Shown here: positions 1 through 5,986 of the stretch, piece by piece
How positions within the stretch are numbered: the stretch's first letter is position 1
Layout of the letters: each line of letters starts with the position of its first letter
Assembly (NCBI GenBank): GCA_030706065.1
Contig: JAUZPH010000165.1
Span: forward strand, 1-7,812
From: Bacillota bacterium
GTDB lineage: Bacteria; Bacillota; Clostridia; Clostridiales; Clostridiaceae
Length of the DNA: 7,812 nucleotides
Direction of reading: 5' to 3'
Translations under genes and position numbers: made by a program
The notes under the pieces: model-generated
Seen by the model: the letters and a program-made list of their open reading frames with translations, nothing else
Database searches by the model: none
What the model was told of the DNA's origin: nothing

Positions 1-936
1 AATAAATATAAATATTGAGGTTAAGAATAAAATAGAAATACTCATATAAATAATAATATCCTTGAGAAAAAAGCCTTTAAACAGCTCTGCAAAATAGGAA
101 ATTGGCAGGATAAAAACAAGAGCCTCTATTATGCCGAAGATGGAAAAGGACAGCCACTTTCCAAGGACGGCGGTAAGGATTCCCGCCGGCGAGGCAGCAG
201 CACGTCTCAGGCAGCCGCTGTTTAAGTCCTTTATGAGATAATTTCCGGAATTGACTCCGTTGTACATGAGGAGCAGCACCAGAATCGCCATTATGAAGTA
301 TTCCGCGGAGGTGGAGGAAGGAATATTGTCAAGCTTCATCTCCTGAAAGATATTGCCTCTTCCCAATGCAGTAAAAGTAAGGTCCACGGACATCTTTTCA
401 TTGATACTGTCAAGTTCTGCCTCGGTAAAATCAAAGTTCCGCAGGTACTTTATAAAAGCTACCGCTGACCTTTCCACCGACGACACGTAGATACCGTAGC
501 TCTGCATCATATTTTTCAACACCGAGCTCTTTAACGGCTCCCTCTCGTTCAATACCACATCCAAAGGGTAATTATCTATATATATGAGGCTCCTTGAAAA
601 GTTCTCCGGAATTGTAATTATTCCGGTAAATTCCCCCTGTTTAAACCTCTCCATAGCTTCATCAGAGTCCATGGTTTCAATGCTGACCATGCCGGAAAAG
701 GATTTGTTCTCTTTGAAATTCTGCACAAGCGTCCTGCTCATGGCGCTCTTCTCCTTGTCCACCACGGCCACCTTCATGGGAGATATGTCCGCTTCCCGGT
801 GCATCATTCCGGAAAATATGACGGCGAAAATTCCGTATAATAAAAATGGAAGACACATGGAGGCAAAAATTGCCCCCCTATGTCTTGCAATAATGGTGAT
901 ATCCTTTTTGATTATATTCTTCAAATTGTATAACAT
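1..936 (-). CDS. ABC-2 type transporter permease, partial (C-terminus beyond left edge)
   Basis: This is an open frame of 312 codons from ATG at 936 that runs off the window. Its layout matches ABC-2 permeases of the ABC2_membrane_3 type. There is a cytoplasmic basic N-terminus, a first membrane helix at about residues 22-43, and a large external domain at about 45-208 opening with the family-like phrase KVAVVDKEKS. Hydrophobic helices follow at about 211-230, 252-283 and 293-312. The loop NSGCLRRAAASPAG (239-252) matches the conserved permease motif that precedes the later helices. Family members are usually 370-400 residues, so roughly the last 60-90 are missing. Such permeases export drugs, lipids or peptides with an ABC ATPase partner, which is not in this window. 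The start is uncertain: ATG 936 has only a weak GGTG upstream, and an in-frame ATG at 990 lies inside a palindrome. Substrate unknown. Confidence 0.85.
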   Translation of the reverse strand, partial: MLYNLKNIIKKDITIIARHRGAIFASMCLPFLLYGIFAVIFSGMMHREADISPMKVAVVDKEKSAMSRTLVQNFKENKSFSGMVSIETMDSDEAMERFKQGEFTGIITIPENFSRSLIYIDNYPLDVVLNEREPLKSSVLKNMMQSYGIYVSSVERSAVAFIKYLRNFDFTEAELDSINEKMSVDLTFTALGRGNIFQEMKLDNIPSSTSAEYFIMAILVLLLMYNGVNSGNYLIKDLNSGCLRRAAASPAGILTAVLGKWLSFSIFGIIEALVFILPISYFAELFKGFFLKDIIIYMSISILFLTSIFIFI

Positions 937-971
937 TATGAACACCAACTTAATCTCAGGTTGTTTTAGTA

Positions 972-1073
972 AGGATGTTGTGAAAAACATAGTCGTTCTT
1001 TTTCGCGGGCCGCTTGTAGCAAGCCACAAGCGATGTAGCGAAACCTATAGAATGACTTTTTTCACAGCCTCCT
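972..1073. repeat. Nested imperfect palindrome, about 102 bp, between zinc-ribbon gene and permease
   Basis: Four successive arm pairs share one centre. They are 972-987 with 1058-1073 (14 of 16 complementary), AGTCGTTCT 991-999 with AGAATGACT 1049-1057 (8 of 9), TTTCGC 1001-1006 with GCGAAA 1038-1043 (perfect), and CGCTTGT 1011-1017 with ACAAGCG 1026-1032 (perfect, 8-base loop). About 35 base pairs could form on either strand. It starts 14 bases after the stop of the upstream gene and has no classical U-tract end, so it is not a typical terminator. It may be a MITE-like dispersed palindrome, or an RNA hairpin that stabilises or attenuates the transcript entering the permease. No clear target duplication was seen. 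Confidence 0.75.
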
Positions 1074-1087
1074 GCAGCTGCATTACT

Positions 1088-2782
1088 TTAAAAACCGCCA
1101 AAGTTACTGCCAAAAATCTTCTGAGCCTTTTCTTCAATCCCGCTCATCAAATTCATAAGATCATATTCGCTCATCTCAGCAAGATTCTTTGCACCGCTGG
1201 TGGATGGCTTGGATATCTTAACGTCTCCGTCATAGGCATTGAAGGTGGTTTCGATGATCAGTGAACCGCTGAGGCCCTCCATGTTAACCGCCTGGCCTAT
1301 AGCTGAACCTGCATCCACCTCATAGGTTACCTGTCTTAACCTGTTGTCGGAGTCCACTTTGAACTTGGCAGTGGAGTTGAACTTCAGGCTGGAAAGCTGG
1401 TCTTCAACCTGGCCCATGTTGTCCTTTAACTGTGTCATAGCTTCGTCCCAGCTGGAATCGAACTGGCTCATGGCTTCCTTGTAGCTGTCGGCGGTGATGC
1501 CGAACTTCTCCAGGTCGCCGTTCTTTTCTGCCACCTTGTAGAACTCATCTGCCTTTTCCTTTATAAGGGCCTTAAGGTTCTTGTCGGTGGAAGCCTTGTC
1601 AAGGAGGCCTACTACAACCTTCTTGATGAAGTTTTCATCTATGGTTATTGTGGATTCATCACACTTGATGGTTCTTTCTTTTCCATTCTCTACAACCTTC
1701 ACATCTACAGTACCGGTCTTTTTGGTGAATTCCTTCAATACATCCTCAAAGAATTTTCTGTAGTCGGAGGACATTGCCTTATAGTTGCTTGATTTGTCCA
1801 GATTCTTAAGGAGAGGTTCGTAGTCCTTGTAATTGAAGGACGGTACATCCTGTCCCTGTTCCTCAGCAAGCTTCTGAATATCCTTCATATTGAAATACAG
1901 AGGCTTGTCTAAAAGGCCTTCGGAGCTTATAACCACTATGTCCTGATCAACATACATGTCAATATCCGCAAGGGACTGGTCCTTCATCACAAAGGCAAAC
2001 TTTATGTCCGCCTGGGATTTGTCCTTATTATATTTGCTGTTTACCTTCACTGCCATGTCCTCTGCCAGGGACTTAACAAGCACATTATCCCCGGAGGCAC
2101 CGTTCAATTTGACCTTGATTACAGTTTCGGAATCTACGGCAGTAGCATCTTTAATATTGGTCACAGAGTTAATGGTCTTGTTTACAGGATCCTTCTTGGC
2201 AAGGAGCTGCTTTCCAAAAGTAAAGTATGACCCTGTCAGCAGTGCGATTACCAGTACTACTGCCAGTATTGCTACGAATACAGGCTTTTTGCTCTTCGGC
2301 ACCGGTGAAGGCTGCTGGAAAACACCGTAGCCATTGGTAAAATTATTTCCTGCCGTGTTATAGCCTGTATTGTTATTGTTGAAACCGCCGTTGAAATTCT
2401 GACCGCTGCCAAAGCCCTGAGTATTTGGGTTAACCCCCTGGCCATTGTTAAAGCCCTGCGCATTGCCATTGAACCCCTGGCTGTTATTATAACCTGCATT
2501 TGTATTATAGCCGGTATTATTATTGCTGCCGCCGTTATAACCCTGGCCCTGGCCATTTGGGTTATAGCCGGTGTTGTTGTTGCTGCCATATCCCCCGCCA
2601 TTATTAACTGGACCGCCGGCTCCAAAACCGCTGTTACCTGCACCGCTGCCGTAATTTGTATTCTGATTGCTGCTGTAAGTCTGGCCTTGAGTTTCAGCCT
2701 GGGTGTTTCTGACGGCGCTGCCGCAGGTTCCACAGAACTTTGTGCCTTCCTCTAAATGCGCCCCGCATTTCTCACAAAACAT
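1088..2782 (-). CDS. Zinc-ribbon, Gly/Asn-rich linker, single-pass membrane protein of unknown function
   Basis: This is a 564-residue protein. The start at 2782 is supported by a strong GGGGGGAG ribosome site seven bases upstream. Residues 1-25 form a zinc ribbon with Cys3, Cys6, Cys17 and Cys20 (CxxC-x10-CxxC). Residues about 40-155 are low-complexity Gly/Asn/Gln/Tyr, with the unit NNNTGYN recurring at 68-74, 87-93 and 136-142. A Pro/Lys hinge (160-167) leads to one membrane helix (about 167-189) and an external domain of about 375 residues rich in charged beta-type segments, with a helical amphipathic stretch at about 430-466. The topology (zinc ribbon inside, bulk outside) resembles TcaA-like envelope proteins, but I see no sequence match that gives a function. 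It has its own promoter and a long hairpin leader. No U-tract terminator follows, so read-through into the permease is possible. Real gene: very sure. Role: unknown. Confidence 0.93.
   Translation of the reverse strand: MFCEKCGAHLEEGTKFCGTCGSAVRNTQAETQGQTYSSNQNTNYGSGAGNSGFGAGGPVNNGGGYGSNNNTGYNPNGQGQGYNGGSNNNTGYNTNAGYNNSQGFNGNAQGFNNGQGVNPNTQGFGSGQNFNGGFNNNNTGYNTAGNNFTNGYGVFQQPSPVPKSKKPVFVAILAVVLVIALLTGSYFTFGKQLLAKKDPVNKTINSVTNIKDATAVDSETVIKVKLNGASGDNVLVKSLAEDMAVKVNSKYNKDKSQADIKFAFVMKDQSLADIDMYVDQDIVVISSEGLLDKPLYFNMKDIQKLAEEQGQDVPSFNYKDYEPLLKNLDKSSNYKAMSSDYRKFFEDVLKEFTKKTGTVDVKVVENGKERTIKCDESTITIDENFIKKVVVGLLDKASTDKNLKALIKEKADEFYKVAEKNGDLEKFGITADSYKEAMSQFDSSWDEAMTQLKDNMGQVEDQLSSLKFNSTAKFKVDSDNRLRQVTYEVDAGSAIGQAVNMEGLSGSLIIETTFNAYDGDVKISKPSTSGAKNLAEMSEYDLMNLMSGIEEKAQKIFGSNFGGF
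2318..2665 (-). repeat. Coding repeat: Gly/Asn-rich linker
   Basis: This stretch encodes residues about 40-155 of the zinc-ribbon membrane protein. Units such as NNNTGYN and QGFN/QGFG recur at irregular spacing. The same residues are encoded with different synonymous codons (AAC and AAT mixed), so the repetition is kept at protein level and is not a recent DNA duplication. The predicted location is cytoplasmic, before the membrane helix. Confidence 0.8.
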
Positions 2783-2787
2783 AATTT

Positions 2788-2796
2788 CTCCCCCCT
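2788..2796 (-). promoter_or_regulatory. Ribosome binding site of the zinc-ribbon gene, with a G6 run
   Basis: On the minus strand the sequence is AGGGGGGAG, five bases before the ATG. It fixes the start at 2782. The six-G homopolymer (2790-2795) is unusual within a Shine-Dalgarno site. Confidence 0.75.
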
Positions 2797-2831
2797 AGAT
2801 TTCATAGTACTTTTGAATAAAAGCAACCTGG

Positions 2832-2930
2832 ATAGAAAGTAAAAAATCTAAATACATTGAGCAGTCCCATAAATCCGTGAAGATTGGATATTTTGGGACA
2901 GCTCACTGTAAAGATTTTAAAACTTTCTAT
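2832..2930. repeat. Nested imperfect palindrome, 99 bp, in the 5' leader of the zinc-ribbon gene
   Basis: The arm pairs are ATAGAAAGT 2832-2840 with ACTTTCTAT 2922-2930 (perfect 9), AAAATCT 2843-2849 with AGATTTT 2912-2918 (perfect 7), TGAGCAGTCCCA 2858-2869 with TGGGACAGCTCA 2894-2905 (11 of 12), and ATCC 2872-2875 with GGAT 2885-2888. About 31 base pairs could form in RNA. It lies a few bases downstream of the predicted transcription start (about 2933), so the zinc-ribbon mRNA would begin with this hairpin. It does not match the 972-1073 palindrome in sequence. The outer ends carry a TA on both sides, which is compatible with, but far from proof of, a Tc1/IS630-type MITE. Confidence 0.75.
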
Positions 2931-2939
2931 ATAACTTAT

Positions 2940-2968
2940 ATTATATTGCAAATTCAATATTTTTTCCA
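2940..2968 (-). promoter_or_regulatory. Predicted sigma-A promoter of the zinc-ribbon gene
   Basis: On the minus strand the -35 is TGGAAA (2968-2963, 4 of 6 to consensus), the spacer is 17 bases, and the -10 is a perfect TATAAT (2945-2940). Transcription would start near 2933, giving a leader of about 150 bases that contains the 2832-2930 palindrome. Confidence 0.6.
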
Positions 2969-2997
2969 GTATAAAATAGTACAAACCTCTGCTTTTC

Positions 2998-3034
2998 AAA
3001 AAATAAAGGCTGCTCCTGTAAATCCGGAGCAGCC
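2998..3034 (-). terminator. Intrinsic terminator of the LCP gene
   Basis: A perfect 9-bp GC-rich stem, GGCTGCTCC (3008-3016) with GGAGCAGCC (3026-3034), has a 9-base loop. On the minus strand it is followed by TTTATTTTTT. It sits about 54 bases after the LCP stop codon and separates that gene from the zinc-ribbon promoter. Confidence 0.9.
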
Positions 3035-3054
3035 CATGTCAGAGCCTTATCTTC

Positions 3055-3072
3055 CGCTGTCTGTGGACAGCG
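3055..3072 (-). other. Short hairpin in the 3' UTR of the LCP gene
   Basis: CGCTGTC (3055-3061) pairs with GACAGCG (3066-3072) around a 4-base loop, between the LCP stop and its terminator. It lacks a U-tract, so it is probably an extra 3' stabilising stem. Confidence 0.4.
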
Positions 3073-3087
3073 CCGCCAGATAGCTCA

Positions 3088-4050
3088 TCAATCCTCGTAT
3101 ATGAATTTGTGCAGTTTTTGAATAGTGCTGTCCTTGTCGAAGGTAAGATAGTATACACCTTTGATATACTCGGTCTTAACACTGTCGTCATAGGGAACAC
3201 GGGACTGTTCAACAGTTTTTATGCCTTCAGAGACAACCTGATAGCCCAAATCCATTATCTGAGAGGAGGTAAGGCTTGTCTCAACATATGGGAGCAGCTT
3301 TGTCATGGTTGATGCCATAGAGGCCGTTCCCTGGGAGGTCAACTTCTTGAATATCTGCTCGATAACATCCCTCTGCCTTTCAGTTCTCTCATAGTCGGCA
3401 TCTCCATAGTGCCTTATTCTTGAATAGGCGAGTGCCTGCTTTCCATTCAGGTTATATTTGCCCGCCTTATTTATTCCTACTGCGCTCATAGGAGTTACCT
3501 CATAATCCTTGATTGTAATTTGAACTCCTCCAATGGAATCCACTATACTTATGAGGCCGTCAAAGTCCACCTTGACGTAATCCGTAACATCAAGCTCAAA
3601 GTTTTTATTGATAGCTTGAATTGTTAAAACCGGCCCGCCGTCCTGATAGGTATGTCCCATACGGGAGTAGCCCCGCCCAGGTTCCTCTATGTATGAATCT
3701 CTCATAAAGGAAGTCAATTTAATTTTTTTGTGATCCATATCAATGGAGGCCACCATTACCGAGTCGGAGCGCTGTGATCCATCAGGATTGGCTTTGTCCA
3801 CACCTATTAATGCTATATTCTTTATATTCGGCGCCTTTACCGGCTGCGTCGGCTCTGCTGTGCTGATGGTGGTACTGGTACTTGGCTGATATGGATGTAC
3901 CTCCAGTTCTTCCGGCGTCTTATTCAAATTAACAGTTGTTATTTTACCAAGAGTATATCTGACGTAACCATAAGCTCCGCCTAACAGAATTAAAATTACA
4001 CATAGTATGATAAGTGGAATTTTCACGGCTTTCCTCTTAAAAAACTTCAT
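3088..4050 (-). CDS. LytR-CpsA-Psr (LCP) family cell-wall glycopolymer ligase
   Basis: This is a 320-residue protein. LCP enzymes act on the outer face of the membrane and transfer teichoic acid or polysaccharide from an undecaprenyl carrier to peptidoglycan. Residues 1-10 are basic, about 11-31 form the single membrane anchor, about 45-75 are a Pro/Thr/Ser linker, and the LCP domain spans about 77-235. Visible family motifs are LIGVDK (81-86), RSDSVMV (94-100), SFMRDSYI (114-121), VDFDGL (161-166) and LAYSRIRH...ERTERQRD (207-228). The Asp and Arg residues of these motifs bind the pyrophosphate and metal. The start is ATG 4050, preceded by AAAGGATG. An in-frame ATG at 4104 would add 18 residues but lacks a ribosome site and sits at the predicted transcription start. 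It appears to be a single-gene unit with its own promoter and terminator. The specific polymer cannot be told from sequence. Confidence 0.95.
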   Translation of the reverse strand: MKFFKRKAVKIPLIILCVILILLGGAYGYVRYTLGKITTVNLNKTPEELEVHPYQPSTSTTISTAEPTQPVKAPNIKNIALIGVDKANPDGSQRSDSVMVASIDMDHKKIKLTSFMRDSYIEEPGRGYSRMGHTYQDGGPVLTIQAINKNFELDVTDYVKVDFDGLISIVDSIGGVQITIKDYEVTPMSAVGINKAGKYNLNGKQALAYSRIRHYGDADYERTERQRDVIEQIFKKLTSQGTASMASTMTKLLPYVETSLTSSQIMDLGYQVVSEGIKTVEQSRVPYDDSVKTEYIKGVYYLTFDKDSTIQKLHKFIYED

Positions 4051-4115
4051 TATATCATCCTTTCGTCTATGCCCGACTACTAAACTACATAAAAGAGACG
4101 GCATGTCCTCTTTAT

Positions 4116-4144
4116 ATTTTACAATAATACCCTTTTCTTTTCAA
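4116..4144 (-). promoter_or_regulatory. Predicted sigma-A promoter of the LCP gene
   Basis: On the minus strand the -35 is TTGAAA (4144-4139), the spacer is 17 bases and the -10 is TAAAAT (4121-4116); both hexamers are 5 or 4 of 6 to consensus. Transcription would start near 4109, leaving a leader of about 58 bases before ATG 4050. This excludes the longer upstream start at 4104 as the main one. Confidence 0.7.
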
Positions 4145-4189
4145 TAATACTATTATATTAAGTTTATGGAAATAATATGCTTGTTTACA

Positions 4190-4235
4190 CCTGTAATAAA
4201 AAGATGCAGAGTTCCATTCAACTCTGCATCTTTTT
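4190..4235 (-). terminator. Intrinsic terminator of the transglutaminase-like lipoprotein gene
   Basis: A perfect 16-bp inverted repeat (4198-4213 with 4220-4235) has a 6-base loop. On the minus strand the stem ends in TTTTT followed by ATTA. It lies about 54 bases after the lipoprotein stop. Because the stem begins with A5 and ends with T5, it could also terminate plus-strand transcription. Confidence 0.9.
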
Positions 4236-4246
4236 ATTTATCTCTC

Positions 4247-4271
4247 GCCAAAAGCTTAAAAACGCTTTGGC
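4247..4271 (-). other. Hairpin in the 3' UTR of the lipoprotein gene
   Basis: GCCAAAAGC (4247-4255) pairs with GCTTTGGC (4264-4271), with one bulged A and an 8-base loop. It lies between the stop at 4289 and the terminator. There is no U-tract of terminator quality directly after it. Confidence 0.4.
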
Positions 4272-4288
4272 CCTTCATCCGATCTGTG

Positions 4289-5704
4289 TTATTTATATGC
4301 CACATAAAAATCATAGGTTAACGAAACATCATCATACCTATAGGAGTATCCTTTACCAGCATCCACAAACCCGATATCCGGATTATCCCTGAGAATATCA
4401 ACTACCACATCCGGCGGATAGGTCTTTGTATCGTTGACAGGTATTTTCACCAGTATATCTACCTGTTTGCTCATAAGGCCTCTCTTTACAATATCATAAT
4501 ACTGCTGATAATTTCCCGCATACAACTTATTCATGATAAAGTAATTGGCGGAAGTGGCGGTACACTGGGGATAATCATTCCTTGTCCAAACATGATTCTT
4601 TGAAAGCTCGGTATCGGTAATGTTGAAGTAGTTATAGCTAAGCATATTTCCCGTACTTGAAACCGGATCATCAAAGGTCGCATCCAGCTGATAATAGCTT
4701 CCGCCGATATTTACTATATTCCATGCATGAGCAATACCATCAGCGGTGCCTGTTACAATAAGAGCCTTAATACCTGCCTTATTGAGAAGCCTGTACATAG
4801 CTTCCGCATAGCCGGAGCAGACAGCTGTACCCTTCATAAGTACACCATAGGCTGTATAATCGTCACTGCTCAAACTTCCGCTCTCAAGCCCCTTTGTATC
4901 GTAGGAGGTGTGATTAACTACATAGTCATGTAGGGCAATCTCCTTCTGAAAATCCGTCATTCCCGAGTTTACAACTGAAGACACAATATTGTTCACCTTG
5001 GAAGTAACCGCACTGCACTTAGTCAGGAAACCCTCCCTGCCATCCTTGTATTCGAAGTGAATAAAAGCCGTATCTCCCTGAAGGCTGTACTGCACACTGT
5101 CAACATAGCCTCCAAAGCCCGAATTCTCCGCTGCAGCTATAGCCAACCTACCGATGCCCTTGTTTATTATGTCCGAGGAAACCTTTATAGTTATATCCCT
5201 GCCCTGTTCCAGATTTGCCTTCACAACGGTATCAAAATCATCCTGAACGGTTACCGAAGCGGTAGGCTGGGTCACAATGGCCTTCTGAACCGGCTGGGAT
5301 TCTATGGGCTTTACTGCAGGGGTGGAAGTATTCTGTACTGCCGGCGCAGGAGCAGGCTTGCTTACGATGGAGGCAGTAACAGAGGTTTTAGAAGTGGTAC
5401 TTGTACTCTTTTCAGCCGTTGAACCGGTATTGGTATTTACACTGCTGTTATTCCTGGAATTTGTATTTGTTTTTGCATTGGCCTCAGCTGTTGCCTGACT
5501 CTTGGCAGAAATGCCGCTGTCCTTTTCCAAAGGCTTGTCCTCTTCTGTACTTCTTGTACTTTTTGCGGTTGTCTCCTCTGAAGCCGTCTCCTTGATTATG
5601 CTGCTTTCCACCGCAGGTTTTTTCCCGGTACATCCGGCAAGCAGACTTGAGGCTAGAACCGCCGCCATAATAATGGAAAGTAATTTAACTCTTCTGTTAT
5701 TCAT
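4289..5704 (-). CDS. Lipoprotein with a transglutaminase-like (papain-fold) domain
   Basis: This is a 471-residue protein. Residues 1-24 are a lipoprotein signal with basic NNRRVK, a hydrophobic core and lipobox LLAGC; Cys25 would be lipidated after export. Residues about 31-155 are a Ser/Thr/Ala/Asn/Pro-rich linker, likely spanning the wall. The catalytic domain follows at about 225-350. It shows FQKEIALHDYVV (252-263), Cys296 in AVCSGYAEA, His326 in AHAWN and Asp341 in QLDATFDDP, which is the full Cys-His-Asp triad of the transglutaminase-like superfamily. The C-terminal 100 residues form an additional domain. Bacterial members can be transglutaminases, peptidases or amide hydrolases, so the reaction is not certain. 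The start at 5704 has a strong GGAGGTG site four bases upstream. It is a single-gene unit with its own promoter and terminator, in the same orientation as the LCP and SpoIID-type genes, which fits a role in wall or surface-protein processing. Confidence 0.93.
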   Translation of the reverse strand: MNNRRVKLLSIIMAAVLASSLLAGCTGKKPAVESSIIKETASEETTAKSTRSTEEDKPLEKDSGISAKSQATAEANAKTNTNSRNNSSVNTNTGSTAEKSTSTTSKTSVTASIVSKPAPAPAVQNTSTPAVKPIESQPVQKAIVTQPTASVTVQDDFDTVVKANLEQGRDITIKVSSDIINKGIGRLAIAAAENSGFGGYVDSVQYSLQGDTAFIHFEYKDGREGFLTKCSAVTSKVNNIVSSVVNSGMTDFQKEIALHDYVVNHTSYDTKGLESGSLSSDDYTAYGVLMKGTAVCSGYAEAMYRLLNKAGIKALIVTGTADGIAHAWNIVNIGGSYYQLDATFDDPVSSTGNMLSYNYFNITDTELSKNHVWTRNDYPQCTATSANYFIMNKLYAGNYQQYYDIVKRGLMSKQVDILVKIPVNDTKTYPPDVVVDILRDNPDIGFVDAGKGYSYRYDDVSLTYDFYVAYK

Positions 5705-5768
5705 CTCACACCTCCATAGAAATCATGATAATCATATGTTAAAATAAGGTTTTTCAACTTATGTTTTA

Positions 5769-5799
5769 ATTATATCATATTTTTAGTTAAATAACTCAA
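5769..5799 (-). promoter_or_regulatory. Predicted promoter of the lipoprotein gene (extended -10)
   Basis: On the minus strand there is a perfect TATAAT (5774-5769) preceded by TGA, which makes an extended -10 (TGN). The best -35 is TTGAGT (5799-5794) with a long 19-base spacer, so the extended -10 probably compensates. The start of transcription would be near 5762, with a leader of about 58 bases. Confidence 0.6.
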
Positions 5800-5806
5800 T
5801 GAGTTA
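5792..5806. promoter_or_regulatory. Operator-like palindrome overlapping the -35 of the lipoprotein promoter
   Basis: TAACTCAATGAGTTA is a perfect 7-bp inverted repeat around one central base. It covers the -35 hexamer. The neighbouring AGTTA (5785-5789) forms a second palindrome with TAACT (5792-5796), so three related half-sites lie side by side. This is the geometry of a repressor site, but no regulator can be named. Confidence 0.35.
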
Positions 5807-5875
5807 AAAAGCTCATAAAAATAATACCCCTGTTTATATCCAGACTTATTCTTTAACTGACTTATACGGTTTAAG

Positions 5876-5901
5876 ATAAAAAAGGCGGCATTTCTGCCGC
5901 C
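5876..5901 (-). terminator. Intrinsic terminator of the SpoIID-dockerin gene
   Basis: GGCGGCA (5884-5890) pairs perfectly with TGCCGCC (5895-5901) around a 4-base loop. On the minus strand it is followed by TTTTTTAT. It lies about 86 bases after the stop codon at 5987. Confidence 0.88.
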
Positions 5902-5986
5902 TGTAATCTCAAATATTTTTTCATCATACACATGACACGGTTGCCGTACTCTAAGAGTCCCGTCTTCTCATCTGCACCTCCGGGTG

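Noticed and set aside
584..1264. Plus-strand open frame of 226 codons
   Set aside because: It runs antisense through the permease start, the palindrome and the end of the zinc-ribbon gene. It has no ribosome site and no recognisable protein features.
2272..2733. Minus-strand 153-codon frame rich in Ala/Ile/Thr
   Set aside because: It is a shifted reading of the Gly/Asn repeat region. The repetitive codons keep the alternative frame open.
2832..2930. Palindrome considered as a bidirectional terminator
   Set aside because: It lies downstream of the zinc-ribbon promoter and before its start codon, and the A/T tracts are inside the arms instead of after the stem. A proper LCP terminator already exists at 2998-3034.
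2802..2999. Minus-strand 65-codon frame upstream of the zinc-ribbon gene
   Set aside because: It overlaps the predicted promoter and palindrome and begins at the LCP terminator. It has no ribosome site, so it is better explained as leader DNA.
4051..4104. Longer N-terminus for the LCP protein starting at ATG 4104
   Set aside because: There is no ribosome site and it sits at the predicted transcription start. ATG 4050 has AAAGGATG upstream and is followed directly by a basic stretch and membrane helix.
4727..5747. Several plus-strand frames of 64-121 codons opposite the lipoprotein gene
   Set aside because: They are antisense to a gene with clear domain motifs, have no ribosome sites, and their composition mirrors the Ser/Thr/Ala linker codons.
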